This document shows, one piece after another, positions 50,291 to 58,695 of a stretch of 64,000 nucleotides of DNA. How positions within the stretch are numbered: position 1 is the stretch's first letter; every line of letters starts with the position of its first letter. The position numbers and the translations under genes were made by a program. The notes below the pieces were generated by a model, which searched no databases, was not told the origin of the DNA, and worked only from the letters and a program-made list of their open reading frames with translations. The stretch lies in NCBI RefSeq assembly GCF_014648635.1, contig NZ_BMRM01000001.1, positions 124,001 through 188,000 on the forward strand, given 5' to 3'. Source of the DNA: Streptomyces cinerochromogenes. GTDB lineage: Bacteria; Actinomycetota; Actinomycetes; Streptomycetales; Streptomycetaceae.

Positions 50291-50539
50291 ATGGCCGCCA
50301 CCCAGGAAGAGATCGTCGAAGGTCTCGCCGAAATCGTGAACGAGATCGCCGGCATCCCGGTTGAGGACGTCAAGCTGGACAAGTCCTTCACCGACGACCT
50401 GGACGTCGACTCGCTGTCCATGGTCGAGGTCGTCGTCGCCGCCGAGGAGCGCTTCGACGTGAAGATCCCCGACGAGGACGTCAAGAACCTCAAGACCGTC
50501 GGCGACGCGACGCAGTACATCCTCGACCACCAGGGCTGA
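50291..50539 (+). CDS. acpP: acyl carrier protein
   Basis: This 82-residue ACP has phosphopantetheine Ser41 in DDLDVDSLSMVEVVVAAEE, flanked by the acidic recognition helix II. It carries acyl chains for the fab enzymes. GAAGGAG precedes the ATG. Two hairpins follow directly (50582-50622), which may raise its mRNA level above fabF, as ACP is needed in large amounts. Confidence 0.98.
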   Translation: MAATQEEIVEGLAEIVNEIAGIPVEDVKLDKSFTDDLDVDSLSMVEVVVAAEERFDVKIPDEDVKNLKTVGDATQYILDHQG

Positions 50540-50581
50540 GTCATCCCTTAGGTCCTTACAGGCCGTCAGGCTGCAAGGCCC

Positions 50582-50622
50582 CGCCACCCGGCGGTGGCGC
50601 CGTCATCCCCGCTGAGGCGGGG
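50582..50622 (+). terminator. two adjacent hairpins between acpP and fabF (attenuator/processing site)
   Basis: CGCCACC/GGTGGCG (50582-50599) and CCCCGC/GCGGGG (50607-50622) are two perfect stems in the 119-bp acpP-fabF gap. No T-run follows, so partial termination or 3' end protection of the acpP message is likelier than full termination. Confidence 0.55.
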
Positions 50623-50658
50623 GTAGTCCTCCCGTATTCCGTTGGAGAAAGAATTCCC

Positions 50659-51921
50659 GTGAGCCCGACCAATCGCACCGTGGTCGTCACCGGTATCGGC
50701 GCAACCACACCGCTGGGTGGCGACGCAGCCTCGACCTGGGAGGCCCTCGTCGCCGGCACGTCCGGCGTCAGCCCTCTGGAGCAGGAGTGGGCGGCCCAGC
50801 TGCCCGTCCGGATCGCGGCGCAGATCGCCGTGGAGCCGGGCGAGATCATCCCGCGCCCGCAGGCCCGCAAGCTGGACCGGTCCGCGCAGTTCGCGCTGAT
50901 CGCCGCTCAGGAGGCCTGGAAGGACGCCGGTTTCACCGCCAGGGCCGGCGAGGACTCGTCCGTGAACCCCGATCGTCTCGGTGCGGTCATCGCCTCCGGC
51001 ATCGGCGGCGTGACGACCCTGCTGGACCAGTACGACGTCCTCAAGGACAAGGGCGTACGCCGTGTCTCCCCGCACACCGTGCCGATGCTGATGCCCAACT
51101 CCCCGGCGGCCAACGTCGGTATCGAGCTGGGTGCCCGCGCCGGTGTGCACACCCCGGTCTCGGCCTGCGCCTCGGGCGCGGAGGCCATCGGGTACGCGAT
51201 CGAGATGATCCGCACCGGGCGTGCGGACGTGGTCGTGGCCGGTGGTACCGAGGCCGCCATCCACCCGCTGCCCATCGCCGCGTTCGGCAACATGATGGCG
51301 ATGTCCAAGAACAACGACGACCCGCAGGGCGCCTCGCGTCCCTACGACGCGGGCCGGGACGGCTTCGTGCTCGGCGAGGGCGCCGGTGTGATCGTCCTGG
51401 AGTCCGAGGAGCACGCGAAGGCACGCGGTGCCCGGATCTACGTCGAGGCGGTCGGGCAGGGCGTCTCCGCCGACGCCCACCACATCACGCAGCCGGAGCC
51501 GTCCGGCAACGGCATCGCGCACGCGCTGCAGAACCTGCTGGACAACACCGACCTGAAGCCGGCCGAGATCGTGCACGTGAACGCGCACGCCACCTCGACG
51601 CCGCAGGGTGACGTCGCCGAGATCAAGGCGCTGCGGAAGGTGTTCGGCGACGACGTCGACCACATGGCGATCTCCGCGACCAAGTCGATGACCGGTCACC
51701 TGCTCGGCGGCGCCGGCGGTGTCGAGACCGTCGCCTCGATCCTGGCCCTGGTGAACCGCACGGCTCCGCCGACCATCAACGTGGAGAACCTCGACCCGGA
51801 GGTCAACGCGGACGTGGTGACCGGTGAGGCCCGTCAGCTGCCCGAGGGCCGGATCGCCGCGCTGAACGACTCGTTCGGGTTCGGCGGGCACAACGTGGTC
51901 CTGGCGTTCCGGACCGTCTGA
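50659..51921 (+). CDS. fabF: beta-ketoacyl-ACP synthase II
   Basis: This 420-residue KAS II has catalytic Cys170 in VSACASGAEAIG, His310 in NAHATSTPQGD and His347 in SMTGHLLGGAGG, with Lys342 in the SATKSM block. It elongates acyl-ACP chains and closes the operon. The start is GTG 50659 after TTGGAGAAAG. A strong terminator follows the stop. The distance from acpP and the hairpins there suggest it is expressed less than ACP. Confidence 0.97.
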   Translation: MSPTNRTVVVTGIGATTPLGGDAASTWEALVAGTSGVSPLEQEWAAQLPVRIAAQIAVEPGEIIPRPQARKLDRSAQFALIAAQEAWKDAGFTARAGEDSSVNPDRLGAVIASGIGGVTTLLDQYDVLKDKGVRRVSPHTVPMLMPNSPAANVGIELGARAGVHTPVSACASGAEAIGYAIEMIRTGRADVVVAGGTEAAIHPLPIAAFGNMMAMSKNNDDPQGASRPYDAGRDGFVLGEGAGVIVLESEEHAKARGARIYVEAVGQGVSADAHHITQPEPSGNGIAHALQNLLDNTDLKPAEIVHVNAHATSTPQGDVAEIKALRKVFGDDVDHMAISATKSMTGHLLGGAGGVETVASILALVNRTAPPTINVENLDPEVNADVVTGEARQLPEGRIAALNDSFGFGGHNVVLAFRTV

Positions 51922-51932
51922 AAGACGTGAGC

Positions 51933-51964
51933 GAAGGGCCCTCACCGGCTGGTGAGGGCCCTTC
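51933..51964. terminator. strong terminator of the fab operon (bidirectional)
   Basis: GAAGGGCCCTCACC (51933-51946) pairs exactly with GGTGAGGGCCCTTC (51951-51964) over a GGCT loop: a 14-bp perfect stem between convergent fabF and the DUF3145 gene. Confidence 0.85.
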
Positions 51965-51993
51965 GGCGTGTCCGGTGGTCCGGGACGGGACGC

Positions 51994-52488
51994 TCACACC
52001 ACCTGGTGCAGCCAGCGGACCGGGGCGCCCTCGCCCGCGTAGCGGAACGGCTCCAGCTCGTCGTCCCACGGCTTGCCCAGGAGCTTGGCGATCTCCGCCT
52101 CCAGGTCGGTCTCCCCCTGTCTGGACCGCGTCAGTGCGGCGCGCAGGCGGTCCTCGGGGATCAGGATGTCGCCGTGGATGCCGGTGACGGCGTGGAAGAT
52201 GCCGAGGTCGGGGGTGCAGCTGTAGCGCTCGCCCTCGGCGGTCGGGCAGGGCTCGGCGGTGACCTCGAAGCGCAGCAGATGCCAGCCGCGCAGCGCGGAG
52301 GCGAGCTTGGAGGCGGTGCCGGCCTCGCCCTGCCAGGAGAACTCCGAGCGCCAGGTGCCGGGGGCCGCGGGCTGCCGGATCCAGTCGAGGTTGACGCGCG
52401 TGCCGAGCACCCCGGCGACGGCCCACTCGACGTGCGGGCACAGCGCGCGCGGCGCGGAGTGCACGTACAGAACTCCACGTGTCGTCAC
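51994..52488 (-). CDS. DUF3145 family protein
   Basis: The 164-residue product opens TTRGVLYVHSAPRALCPHVEWAVA and has DWIRQPAAPGTWRSEFSWQGEAG, SALRGWHLLRFEVTAEPC and KPWDDELEPFRYAGEGAPVRWL, the full DUF3145 pattern. The family is actinobacterial, lies beside the fab operon in Streptomyces, and is of unknown function; a link to lipid metabolism is inference from conserved position. GTG 52488 is preceded by GGAGG at 6 nt. Confidence 0.88.
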   Translation of the reverse strand: MTTRGVLYVHSAPRALCPHVEWAVAGVLGTRVNLDWIRQPAAPGTWRSEFSWQGEAGTASKLASALRGWHLLRFEVTAEPCPTAEGERYSCTPDLGIFHAVTGIHGDILIPEDRLRAALTRSRQGETDLEAEIAKLLGKPWDDELEPFRYAGEGAPVRWLHQVV

Positions 52489-52744
52489 CGGAACCTCCGG
52501 GCAGAGCGGGACATCTTGCGGACTGGCTGGGCGGCAGTGGCGCGACGGCCGCGTTGATGGCGAGGCTACCTTGCGGCGGGGCAAGGAGTGTGACGTACCG
52601 TCGGTCCCGGTGCCAGGAAACCGCCGCCATTCACCCAGGGGGACGCTTGTACGGGGGTGCGCCGTTCCCAGGTGCCGGGGCGGGAACCCTCGCACGTTGT
52701 TATGGGAGGGGAGTGCCGACCGTCGAGCGAGGAGAACACCAGGG

Positions 52745-53629
52745 ATGCGGAAGCCAAGCCACCGTGTGCGGGCCGTTCTCGCCGTCGTGACGGCCGTGGT
52801 GCTGGGAGCCGCCGGCTGCGCCGGCGGGGACGGGCGTTCACCGGCGCCCCACAGCACCACGGCACGCGCGGCCCGGCCACCGGTGTGGGACCGCAGTCCG
52901 GACTCCATCGCCGCGGTGGGCGACTCCATCACCCGCGGCTTCGACGCGTGCACGGTGCTGTCGGACTGCCCGGAGGTGTCGTGGGCGACGGGCAGCGACG
53001 CCCGGGTGGACAGTCTGGCGGTGCGGCTGCTGGGGGTGACGGGCGCGGCGGAGCGCAGCTGGAACTACGCGGTGACCGGCGCCCGCATGGCCGACCTGCC
53101 CGGGCAGATGGAGCAGGCGGTGGCCCGCCGCCCGGAGTTGGTGACGGTGATGGTGGGGGCGAACGACGCCTGCCGTTCCTCGGCGTCGGCGATGACCCCG
53201 GTGGCCGACTTCCGCGCGGACTTCGAGGAGGCGCTGGACACGCTGCGCTCGGCGCTGCCGAAGACGCAGGTGTACGTGTCGAGCGTGCCGAACCTGAAGC
53301 GGCTGTGGTCCGAGGGCCGGTCGAACCCGCTGGGCAAGCAGGTGTGGAAGCTCGGCATCTGCCCCTCGATGCTCGGTGACGCGGACGATCTGACCAGCGC
53401 GGCGATGCTGCGCCGGGACGCCGTGCAGCAGCGGGTCGTGGCGTACAACAAGGTGCTGGCGGAGGTCTGCGCCAAGGACCGCCGCTGCCGCTTCGACGGC
53501 AACGCGGTGCACGACTACCGCTTCGGCACGGACCAGCTCAGTCACTGGGACTGGTTCCATCCCAGCAAGGACGGCCAGGCGCGGCTGGCGGAGATCGCGT
53601 ACCGGAGGATCACGGCGGGAAATCCGTGA
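52745..53629 (+). CDS. secreted SGNH/GDSL-family lipase/esterase
   Basis: This 294-residue protein has a signal peptide with a Cys at residue 25 (LGAAGC); the lipobox has Ala, not Leu, at -3, so lipid attachment is uncertain. The SGNH blocks are present: AVGDSITRGF with nucleophile Ser61 (block I), VTGARMADLPGQ (II), VMVGANDAC with Asn (III) and HWDWFHPSKDGQ with the Asp-x-x-His pair (V). Six Cys residues in the mature part fit an extracellular disulfide-rich enzyme. The substrate is probably an ester of lipid or acetylated glycan. Confidence 0.88.
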   Translation: MRKPSHRVRAVLAVVTAVVLGAAGCAGGDGRSPAPHSTTARAARPPVWDRSPDSIAAVGDSITRGFDACTVLSDCPEVSWATGSDARVDSLAVRLLGVTGAAERSWNYAVTGARMADLPGQMEQAVARRPELVTVMVGANDACRSSASAMTPVADFRADFEEALDTLRSALPKTQVYVSSVPNLKRLWSEGRSNPLGKQVWKLGICPSMLGDADDLTSAAMLRRDAVQQRVVAYNKVLAEVCAKDRRCRFDGNAVHDYRFGTDQLSHWDWFHPSKDGQARLAEIAYRRITAGNP

Positions 53630-53670
53630 CCGGCCCCGTTCGGTGAGCGGGTCGGACAGGCAGCGCGGCT

Positions 53671-53841
53671 TCAGCGGTGCCCGCGCTTCTTCTGCTCGGT
53701 CCAGATGATCAGTACGCTCACGGCCAGTGCGGCGAACAAGATGCCCAGGAACCAGGCCGGAGGACCGGCGAAGACCGACACGACGAAGCCCAGGAATGTG
53801 GCCAGCAGGCCCGCACTCGCCCACAGCTCGCGATCACTCAT
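53671..53841 (-). CDS. small membrane protein of 56 residues
   Basis: The product reads MSDRELWASAGLLATFLGF, then two hydrophobic stretches broken by AGPPAWFL, and ends in a basic WTEQKKRGHR tail. It has the two-TM hairpin look of many small Streptomyces membrane proteins. GGGGGAC precedes the ATG at 53841. Function unknown. Confidence 0.6.
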   Translation of the reverse strand: MSDRELWASAGLLATFLGFVVSVFAGPPAWFLGILFAALAVSVLIIWTEQKKRGHR

Positions 53842-54004
53842 GCGTCCCCCGCGCGTGATGAGTCCTCGTCCGCCCCGACAGCGGGCGGGGCGACGGGAAA
53901 CACCACCAGACACACGACACCCCGTCAAGTGCGGGCGGGGCGCATGCGGTGAACCGTCACTCGCGGCGGATGCGACTTCCGACGGCACTACTAGGGTTTT
54001 CCAC

Positions 54005-54982
54005 ATGAGCGAACTTTTCGGCACACTTTCCGACGGCACCCCGGTGCACCGGTGGACGCTGGAGCGCGGCGGGGTGCGGGTGCGGGTGCTGTCGTACGGC
54101 GGGATCGTGCAGTCGGTCGAGGTCCCGGACGGGGCCGGGCGGACGACGGACGTGGTGCTGGGGTTCCCGGAGCTCGCCGGCTACCTGGCCCACCCGGAGC
54201 CCTATCTGGGCGCCGTGATCGGCCGGTACGCGAACCGGATCGCGGGCGGCCGGTTCTGCCTGGACGGCCGGACGTACGCGCTGGCGCGGAACAACGGCCC
54301 GAACTCGCTGCACGGCGGTGAGCGCGGGTTCGACAAGCGGGTGTGGGACGTGGAGCCGGTGGCGCACGGGCTGCGGCTGAGCCGGGTGAGCCCGGACGGC
54401 GAGGAGGGCTTCCCCGGCCGGCTCGCGGTGACGGTGACGTACACGCTGACGGAGTCGGGTGCGCTGCGGATCGTCTACGAGGCGGACACCGACGCGCCGA
54501 CGGTCGTGAACCTCACCCAGCACACGTACTGGAACCTGAGCGGCTCCGGTTCCGGTCCCGCCGGCACGCACGAGCTGCGGCTGGCCGCGTCCCGGTACAC
54601 GCCGGCGGACGCGGACCTGATCCCGGCCGGGGAGCCTGCGGACGTGACGGGCACCCGCTTCGACTTCCGTACGGCCCGCAGGACCGGCTCCGGCTACGAC
54701 CACAACTTCGTCCTCGACAAGGGGGTGACCGGCGCGGCCGAGGAGGTGGCCGAGCTGTACGACCCCGCGTCCGGGCGGAGGCTGACGGTCGCGACGACCG
54801 AGCCCGGCCTCCAGCTGTACACCGCCGACCATCTCTCCGGGCCGTTCTCCCCCGGCGCCGGGATCGCCCTGGAGACGCAGCACTTCCCGGACTCGCCGAA
54901 CCGGCCCGACTTCCCGAGCACGGTGCTGCGGCCCGGCGAGGTCTTCCGTTCCGAGACGGTGTACGCCCTCTCGACGCCCTGA
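54005..54982 (+). CDS. galM: aldose 1-epimerase
   Basis: This 325-residue mutarotase has GAVIGRYANRIAGGRF, NNGPNSLHGGERGFDKRVW with catalytic His in LHGG, NLTQHTYWNLSG with the second His, and IALETQHFPDSPN with catalytic Glu near the C-terminus. GalM interconverts alpha and beta anomers of galactose and glucose. It lies near a GH3 glucosidase, so a sugar-use role is plausible. TAGGGT at 53992-53997 ends 7 nt before the ATG. Confidence 0.95.
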   Translation: MSELFGTLSDGTPVHRWTLERGGVRVRVLSYGGIVQSVEVPDGAGRTTDVVLGFPELAGYLAHPEPYLGAVIGRYANRIAGGRFCLDGRTYALARNNGPNSLHGGERGFDKRVWDVEPVAHGLRLSRVSPDGEEGFPGRLAVTVTYTLTESGALRIVYEADTDAPTVVNLTQHTYWNLSGSGSGPAGTHELRLAASRYTPADADLIPAGEPADVTGTRFDFRTARRTGSGYDHNFVLDKGVTGAAEEVAELYDPASGRRLTVATTEPGLQLYTADHLSGPFSPGAGIALETQHFPDSPNRPDFPSTVLRPGEVFRSETVYALSTP

Positions 54983-55095
54983 CCGGCCGGCGACGCGGAG
55001 GAGGCCTCCGCGCCGGCGGGACGGAAGTCCCACCGGCCCGAAGGCCTCGACCGTGGCGAGGAACCAGACGGTCCTCACCGCCCGGACCGCGGGGC

Positions 55096-55932
55096 TCAGC
55101 CCCCGGCTCCGGCACCGGCACCAGCGCCAGCACCAGCACCAGCACCGGCACCACCGCCGGCACCAGCACCAGCACCAGCACCAGCGCCAGCACCAGCACC
55201 GGCGCCACCACCAGCACCCGCACCCGCACCGGCACCCGCGCCAGCCCCGGCACCCGCACCGGCTCCACCACCAGCACCCGCACCAGCCCCAGCACCAGCA
55301 CCAGCCCCGGCACCCGCACCGGCTCCACCACCGGCACCGGCTCCAGCGCCTGCACCGGCTCCAGCACCCGCACCCGCACCGGCTCCACCGCCGGCACCCG
55401 CACCGGCCCCAGCACCCGCACCGGCACCGGCTCCAGCACCAGCGCCACCACCGGCACCCGCACCGGCTCCAGCGCCGGCACCAGCCCCAGCACCGGCACC
55501 CGCACCACCGCCAGCACCGGCACCAGCACCAGCACCGGCACCAGCCCCAGCACCGGCACCCGCACCACCGCCAGCACCGGCACCCGCCCCAGCACCCGCA
55601 CCGGCGCCCGCACCCGCACCGGCTCCACCACCAGCACCAGCACCGGCACCCGCACCGGCACCCGCTCCAGCACCGGCACCAGCGCCACCACCGGCACCAG
55701 CACCAGCACCGGCGCCCGCACCCGCACCGGCCCCATTACCCTGAGGAATCACATGAGGGTGGTGCGGCTTGTGGTGGCCGTGGTGCAGCAGCTGGGTGTG
55801 GGCCGAGTGCGGTGCGGCCGCCGGTGCGGCGAAGGCAGCGGTGGGGAGCAGGACACCGCCGGCTGCCAGGGTGACCGTGGTGGCCAGCATCGCCAGGCGC
55901 TTCTTGTAGTTCTTGCGCTCGATGTTCGTCAT
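55096..55932 (-). CDS. secreted Gly-Ala repeat protein (silk-like) with His-rich segment
   Basis: The 278-residue protein has a signal peptide (basic MTNIERKNYKKR, hydrophobic core, cleavage near AFA at 33-35). A His-rich segment with nine His in residues 42-60 follows, then 212 residues made only of Gly and Ala. The Gly-Ala part has an exact 20-residue period: each unit is (GA) repeats with one GGG break. The breaks fall every 60 bp, while the codons for Gly and Ala vary freely, so the amino-acid pattern is conserved above the DNA pattern. GGAGGCG precedes the ATG. It is probably an extracellular structural or surface protein; the His cluster may bind metal. Confidence 0.8.
   Translation of the reverse strand: MTNIERKNYKKRLAMLATTVTLAAGGVLLPTAAFAAPAAAPHSAHTQLLHHGHHKPHHPHVIPQGNGAGAGAGAGAGAGAGGGAGAGAGAGAGAGAGAGAGGGAGAGAGAGAGAGAGAGAGGGAGAGAGAGAGAGAGAGAGGGAGAGAGAGAGAGAGAGAGGGAGAGAGAGAGAGAGAGAGGGAGAGAGAGAGAGAGAGAGGGAGAGAGAGAGAGAGAGAGGGAGAGAGAGAGAGAGAGAGGGAGAGAGAGAGAGAGAGGGAGAGAGAGAGAGAGAGG
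55099..55734. repeat. 60-bp tandem repeat array encoding Gly-Ala units
   Basis: Gly-Gly breaks recur at exactly 60-bp steps from about 55204 to 55684 (nine in phase), and one at about 55150 is out of phase by 6 bp. The whole tract spans 636 bp of (RGCNCC)-type sequence. It also opens His-Gln- and Ser-Thr-rich frames on the other strand, which are side products of the repeat. Confidence 0.9.
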
Positions 55933-56071
55933 GGGAATCCGCCTCCGTGGGGGTTGGTGCCCGAGCCGTTCCCGGGCTGCTTCAAATGAACCCCGGCGGC
56001 CGCACCCCGGTCAGGTTCCGGGAACTCGTACCTTGACGAACGGGACGCAACGCTGTTAAACGCACATGCCG

Positions 56072-56107
56072 AGCCCCGGCCCAGGGGTCAGGTCCCGGGC
56101 CGGGGCT
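56072..56107 (-). terminator. terminator of the GH3 gene
   Basis: AGCCCCGGCCC (56072-56082) pairs exactly with GGGCCGGGGCT (56097-56107), 27 bp beyond the GH3 stop codon on the minus strand. The 11-bp stem is perfect, the T-run is weak. Confidence 0.7.
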
Positions 56108-56133
56108 GCTCATGCGGGGAGACTTGTCCCGGA

Positions 56134-58575
56134 TCAGACGTTAATCGGGGCGATCAGCCGGCGGTCGGCGATCGAGCGTCCGGCGGTGATCTCGTACGAA
56201 CCCTTCACACACGACCACGCCTTCGCCTCCTCGTCCCAGACCTCGAAGGCGCGGCGCGACAGCTCGACGTCGGCCTCGGCGCTCTGGCCGGGCCCGGCCT
56301 CGACCGACGCGAAGCCCGCCAGCCGGCGCGCCGGACGCTCGGGGCCGGGCCCGGCCGGTGAGACGTAGACCTGGACGACCTCCCGGCCGGCCCGCTCGCC
56401 GGTGTTGCGCACGCGGACGCGCACGGTGGTGCCGTCGACCTCCAGCGACTCGTAGGCCCAGTCGGTGTAGCCGAGGCCGTGGCCGAAGGGGTACGAGGGG
56501 GTGCGGCCGGCCCTCTCCCACGCGCTGTGGCCGATGAACACGCCCTCGGTGTACGGCAGTTCTCCGTCGACCGGGACGACCTGGGTGACCGGGGCGTCGG
56601 CGAGGGAGCCCCAGGTGGTGGGGAGCCGTCCGCCGGGCTCGTGGGCGCCGGTGAGCACGTCGGCGAGGGCGGCGCCGCCCTCCTGGCCGGGGAACCAGGT
56701 CAGCAGGACGGCGGCGACCTCGTCCCGCCAGGGCAGCTCCACCGGGGAGCCGGCGTTGACGACCACGACCGTGTTCGGGTTGGCGGCGGCGACCGCGCGG
56801 ACCAGGTCGTCCTGGCGGCCGGGCAGCCTCAGGTCCCGGCGGTCGAAGCCCTCGGACTCGACGCGGTCGGTGGTGGCGACCACGACCACGGCCGTGTCGG
56901 CGCGCCGGGCTGCCTCGGCGGCCTCGGCGATCAGCTCGTCGGGATCGCGCTGCGGACCGGAGTGGGCGAGCGCGAAGGCGATCACCTTCATCGACAGGTC
57001 CTCGGGGAGATGGACGACGTGGGTGAGGGAGATGTCGACCGGTTCGCCGGCGGTCAGCTCGGTCTCGGCGCGGGGAACGGGGGCGCCGAAGAAGGCGTCG
57101 AAGGGGTCGTCCTCGGCGGGACGCTGCACGTCGTCGTAGTACGTGGTGCCGTCGACGGTGAGGGTGAAGGGGCCCGTGCCCTTGATGCCGAAGGTGTGCG
57201 GGCCGGACTCGCGGGGGGTGAAGGTGCCGGTCAGTTCGATGGTGTGGAGGGTGGCGTGGGTGACGCCGTCGGGGAGGTCGGAGCCCATCCACTGGATCTG
57301 GCCGCCGGGGGCGGAGCGGGTGCCGATGACGTCGCCGGCGGCGTTCCGGCAGACGGCCCGCAGGGTGAAGCCCTGGTCGGCGACGGCCAGTTCGGTGGCG
57401 GGATCGGCGCCGACGGCGTAGCTGAGGGTGCCGTCGGGGAGGGCGGCCGTGAGGCCGTCGAGCGGGGAGACGGTGCGGGCCGGGAAGACGGTGGCGGAGC
57501 CGCCGCCGAGGACGCGGGCGTCGCGGGCGGCGGCGCCGATCAGGGCCACGGTGGCGCCGGGCCGCAGCGGGAGCGCGCCGCGCTCGTTGCGCAGGAGGAC
57601 GAAGGAGCGGCGGGCGATCTCGCGGGCCAGGGCCTCTCCGTCGACCGGCGCGGGCGGCTCGGGGACCACCGGTTCGGCACCGGCGAGGATGCCGACGCGG
57701 GCGGCGAGGCGGAGCACCCGGCGGACGGCCGCGTCGACGGTGGCCTCGCCGACCCTGCCGTCGCGCACGGCCTGGGCGAGGGCGGGTCCGTACACGGTCC
57801 GGGGGCCGGGCATGGCGACGTCGAGGCCGCCGTGGGCGGCGGCGACCGTGTCCCGGGCGGCCGTCCAGTCGGAGACGTTGAAGCCGTCGAAGCCCCACTC
57901 GCCGCGCAGGACTTCGTTCACGAGGTGGTGGTGCTCGGTCATCGTCGTGCCGTTGACCGTGTTGTAGGCGGTCATGACGCCCCAGGGGCGGGCGCCGGTG
58001 ACGATGGCCTCGAAGGGGGCCAGGTACAGCTCGCGCAGGGCGCGTTCGGGGACCAGGTTGTTCACGGTGAGGCGGTCGGTCTCGGCGTCGTTGGCGACGA
58101 AGTGCTTGACGGTGGTGCCGACTCCGCCGGACTGGACGCCGGTGACATAGCCGGTGCCGATGACACCGGTCAGGTACGGGTCCTCGCTGTAGCACTCGAA
58201 GTGGCGGCCGCCGAGCGGGGAGCGGTGCAGGTTGACGGTGGGCGCGAGCAGGACGTGGACGCCCTTGCGGCGGGCCTCCTGGGCGAGCAGCACACCGGCG
58301 CGGCGGGCGAGACCGGGGTCCCAGGTGGCGGCGAGCGCGGTCGGTGAGGGCAGGGCCACGGAGGGGTCGTCGGCGCTCCAGTGCACGCCCCGGACGCCGA
58401 TCGGGCCGTCCGACATGACCAGGGAGCCCAGGCCGATCTCGGGCAGCGCGGGCAGGCTCCACATGTCCTGCCCGGCCAGCAGCCGGGTCTTGGCGTCCAG
58501 GTCGAGCGCGCGGAGGGCGGCCTCCACGACCGCCTCGCGGGCCGTGTCGGCCGGGGTGGGCTGGGCTCCCGCCAT
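56134..58575 (-). CDS. glycoside hydrolase family 3 beta-glucosidase with PA14 insert
   Basis: This 813-residue protein has the complete GH3 plan. In the N-terminal TIM barrel, GPIGVRG, NLHRSPLGGRHFECYSEDPYL and KHFVANDAETDR are substrate blocks and the nucleophile is Asp236 in GFNVSDWTA. The middle alpha/beta sandwich is interrupted near 400-545 by a PA14 carbohydrate-binding domain (GTFTPRESGPHTFGI). The C-terminal 100 residues are the fibronectin III-like domain. There is no signal peptide, so it cleaves imported oligoglucosides in the cytoplasm. The TetR gene divergent from it is the probable regulator. Confidence 0.93.
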   Translation of the reverse strand: MAGAQPTPADTAREAVVEAALRALDLDAKTRLLAGQDMWSLPALPEIGLGSLVMSDGPIGVRGVHWSADDPSVALPSPTALAATWDPGLARRAGVLLAQEARRKGVHVLLAPTVNLHRSPLGGRHFECYSEDPYLTGVIGTGYVTGVQSGGVGTTVKHFVANDAETDRLTVNNLVPERALRELYLAPFEAIVTGARPWGVMTAYNTVNGTTMTEHHHLVNEVLRGEWGFDGFNVSDWTAARDTVAAAHGGLDVAMPGPRTVYGPALAQAVRDGRVGEATVDAAVRRVLRLAARVGILAGAEPVVPEPPAPVDGEALAREIARRSFVLLRNERGALPLRPGATVALIGAAARDARVLGGGSATVFPARTVSPLDGLTAALPDGTLSYAVGADPATELAVADQGFTLRAVCRNAAGDVIGTRSAPGGQIQWMGSDLPDGVTHATLHTIELTGTFTPRESGPHTFGIKGTGPFTLTVDGTTYYDDVQRPAEDDPFDAFFGAPVPRAETELTAGEPVDISLTHVVHLPEDLSMKVIAFALAHSGPQRDPDELIAEAAEAARRADTAVVVVATTDRVESEGFDRRDLRLPGRQDDLVRAVAAANPNTVVVVNAGSPVELPWRDEVAAVLLTWFPGQEGGAALADVLTGAHEPGGRLPTTWGSLADAPVTQVVPVDGELPYTEGVFIGHSAWERAGRTPSYPFGHGLGYTDWAYESLEVDGTTVRVRVRNTGERAGREVVQVYVSPAGPGPERPARRLAGFASVEAGPGQSAEADVELSRRAFEVWDEEAKAWSCVKGSYEITAGRSIADRRLIAPINV

Positions 58576-58622
58576 CGGGTTCCTCCTCGTCGAGTCCGTG
58601 CAGGTGCCTCCATCGTGCCCGT

Positions 58623-58651
58623 GTTACCTGTAATGCGGTAGGTTTCGTAAC
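58623..58651. promoter_or_regulatory. operator-like dyad between the GH3 and TetR genes
   Basis: GTTAC (58623-58627) and GTAAC (58647-58651) are inverted, with TAATGCGGTAGG between them, in the 120-bp region shared by the divergent genes. Position suits a TetR operator; the match to any known consensus is not claimed. Confidence 0.45.
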
Positions 58652-58695
58652 CTTGGCGTTATGTCGGCGGGGCGGGGATGCCGTACGGTGACGTC

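Noticed and set aside
55099..55734. Regular 60-bp spacing considered as a CRISPR array or a protein-coding frame on the plus strand (His-Gln or Ser-Thr-rich)
   Set aside because: There are no distinct spacers; the units are one continuous tandem repeat. The minus-strand frame has a signal peptide and ribosome site, while the other frames have neither.
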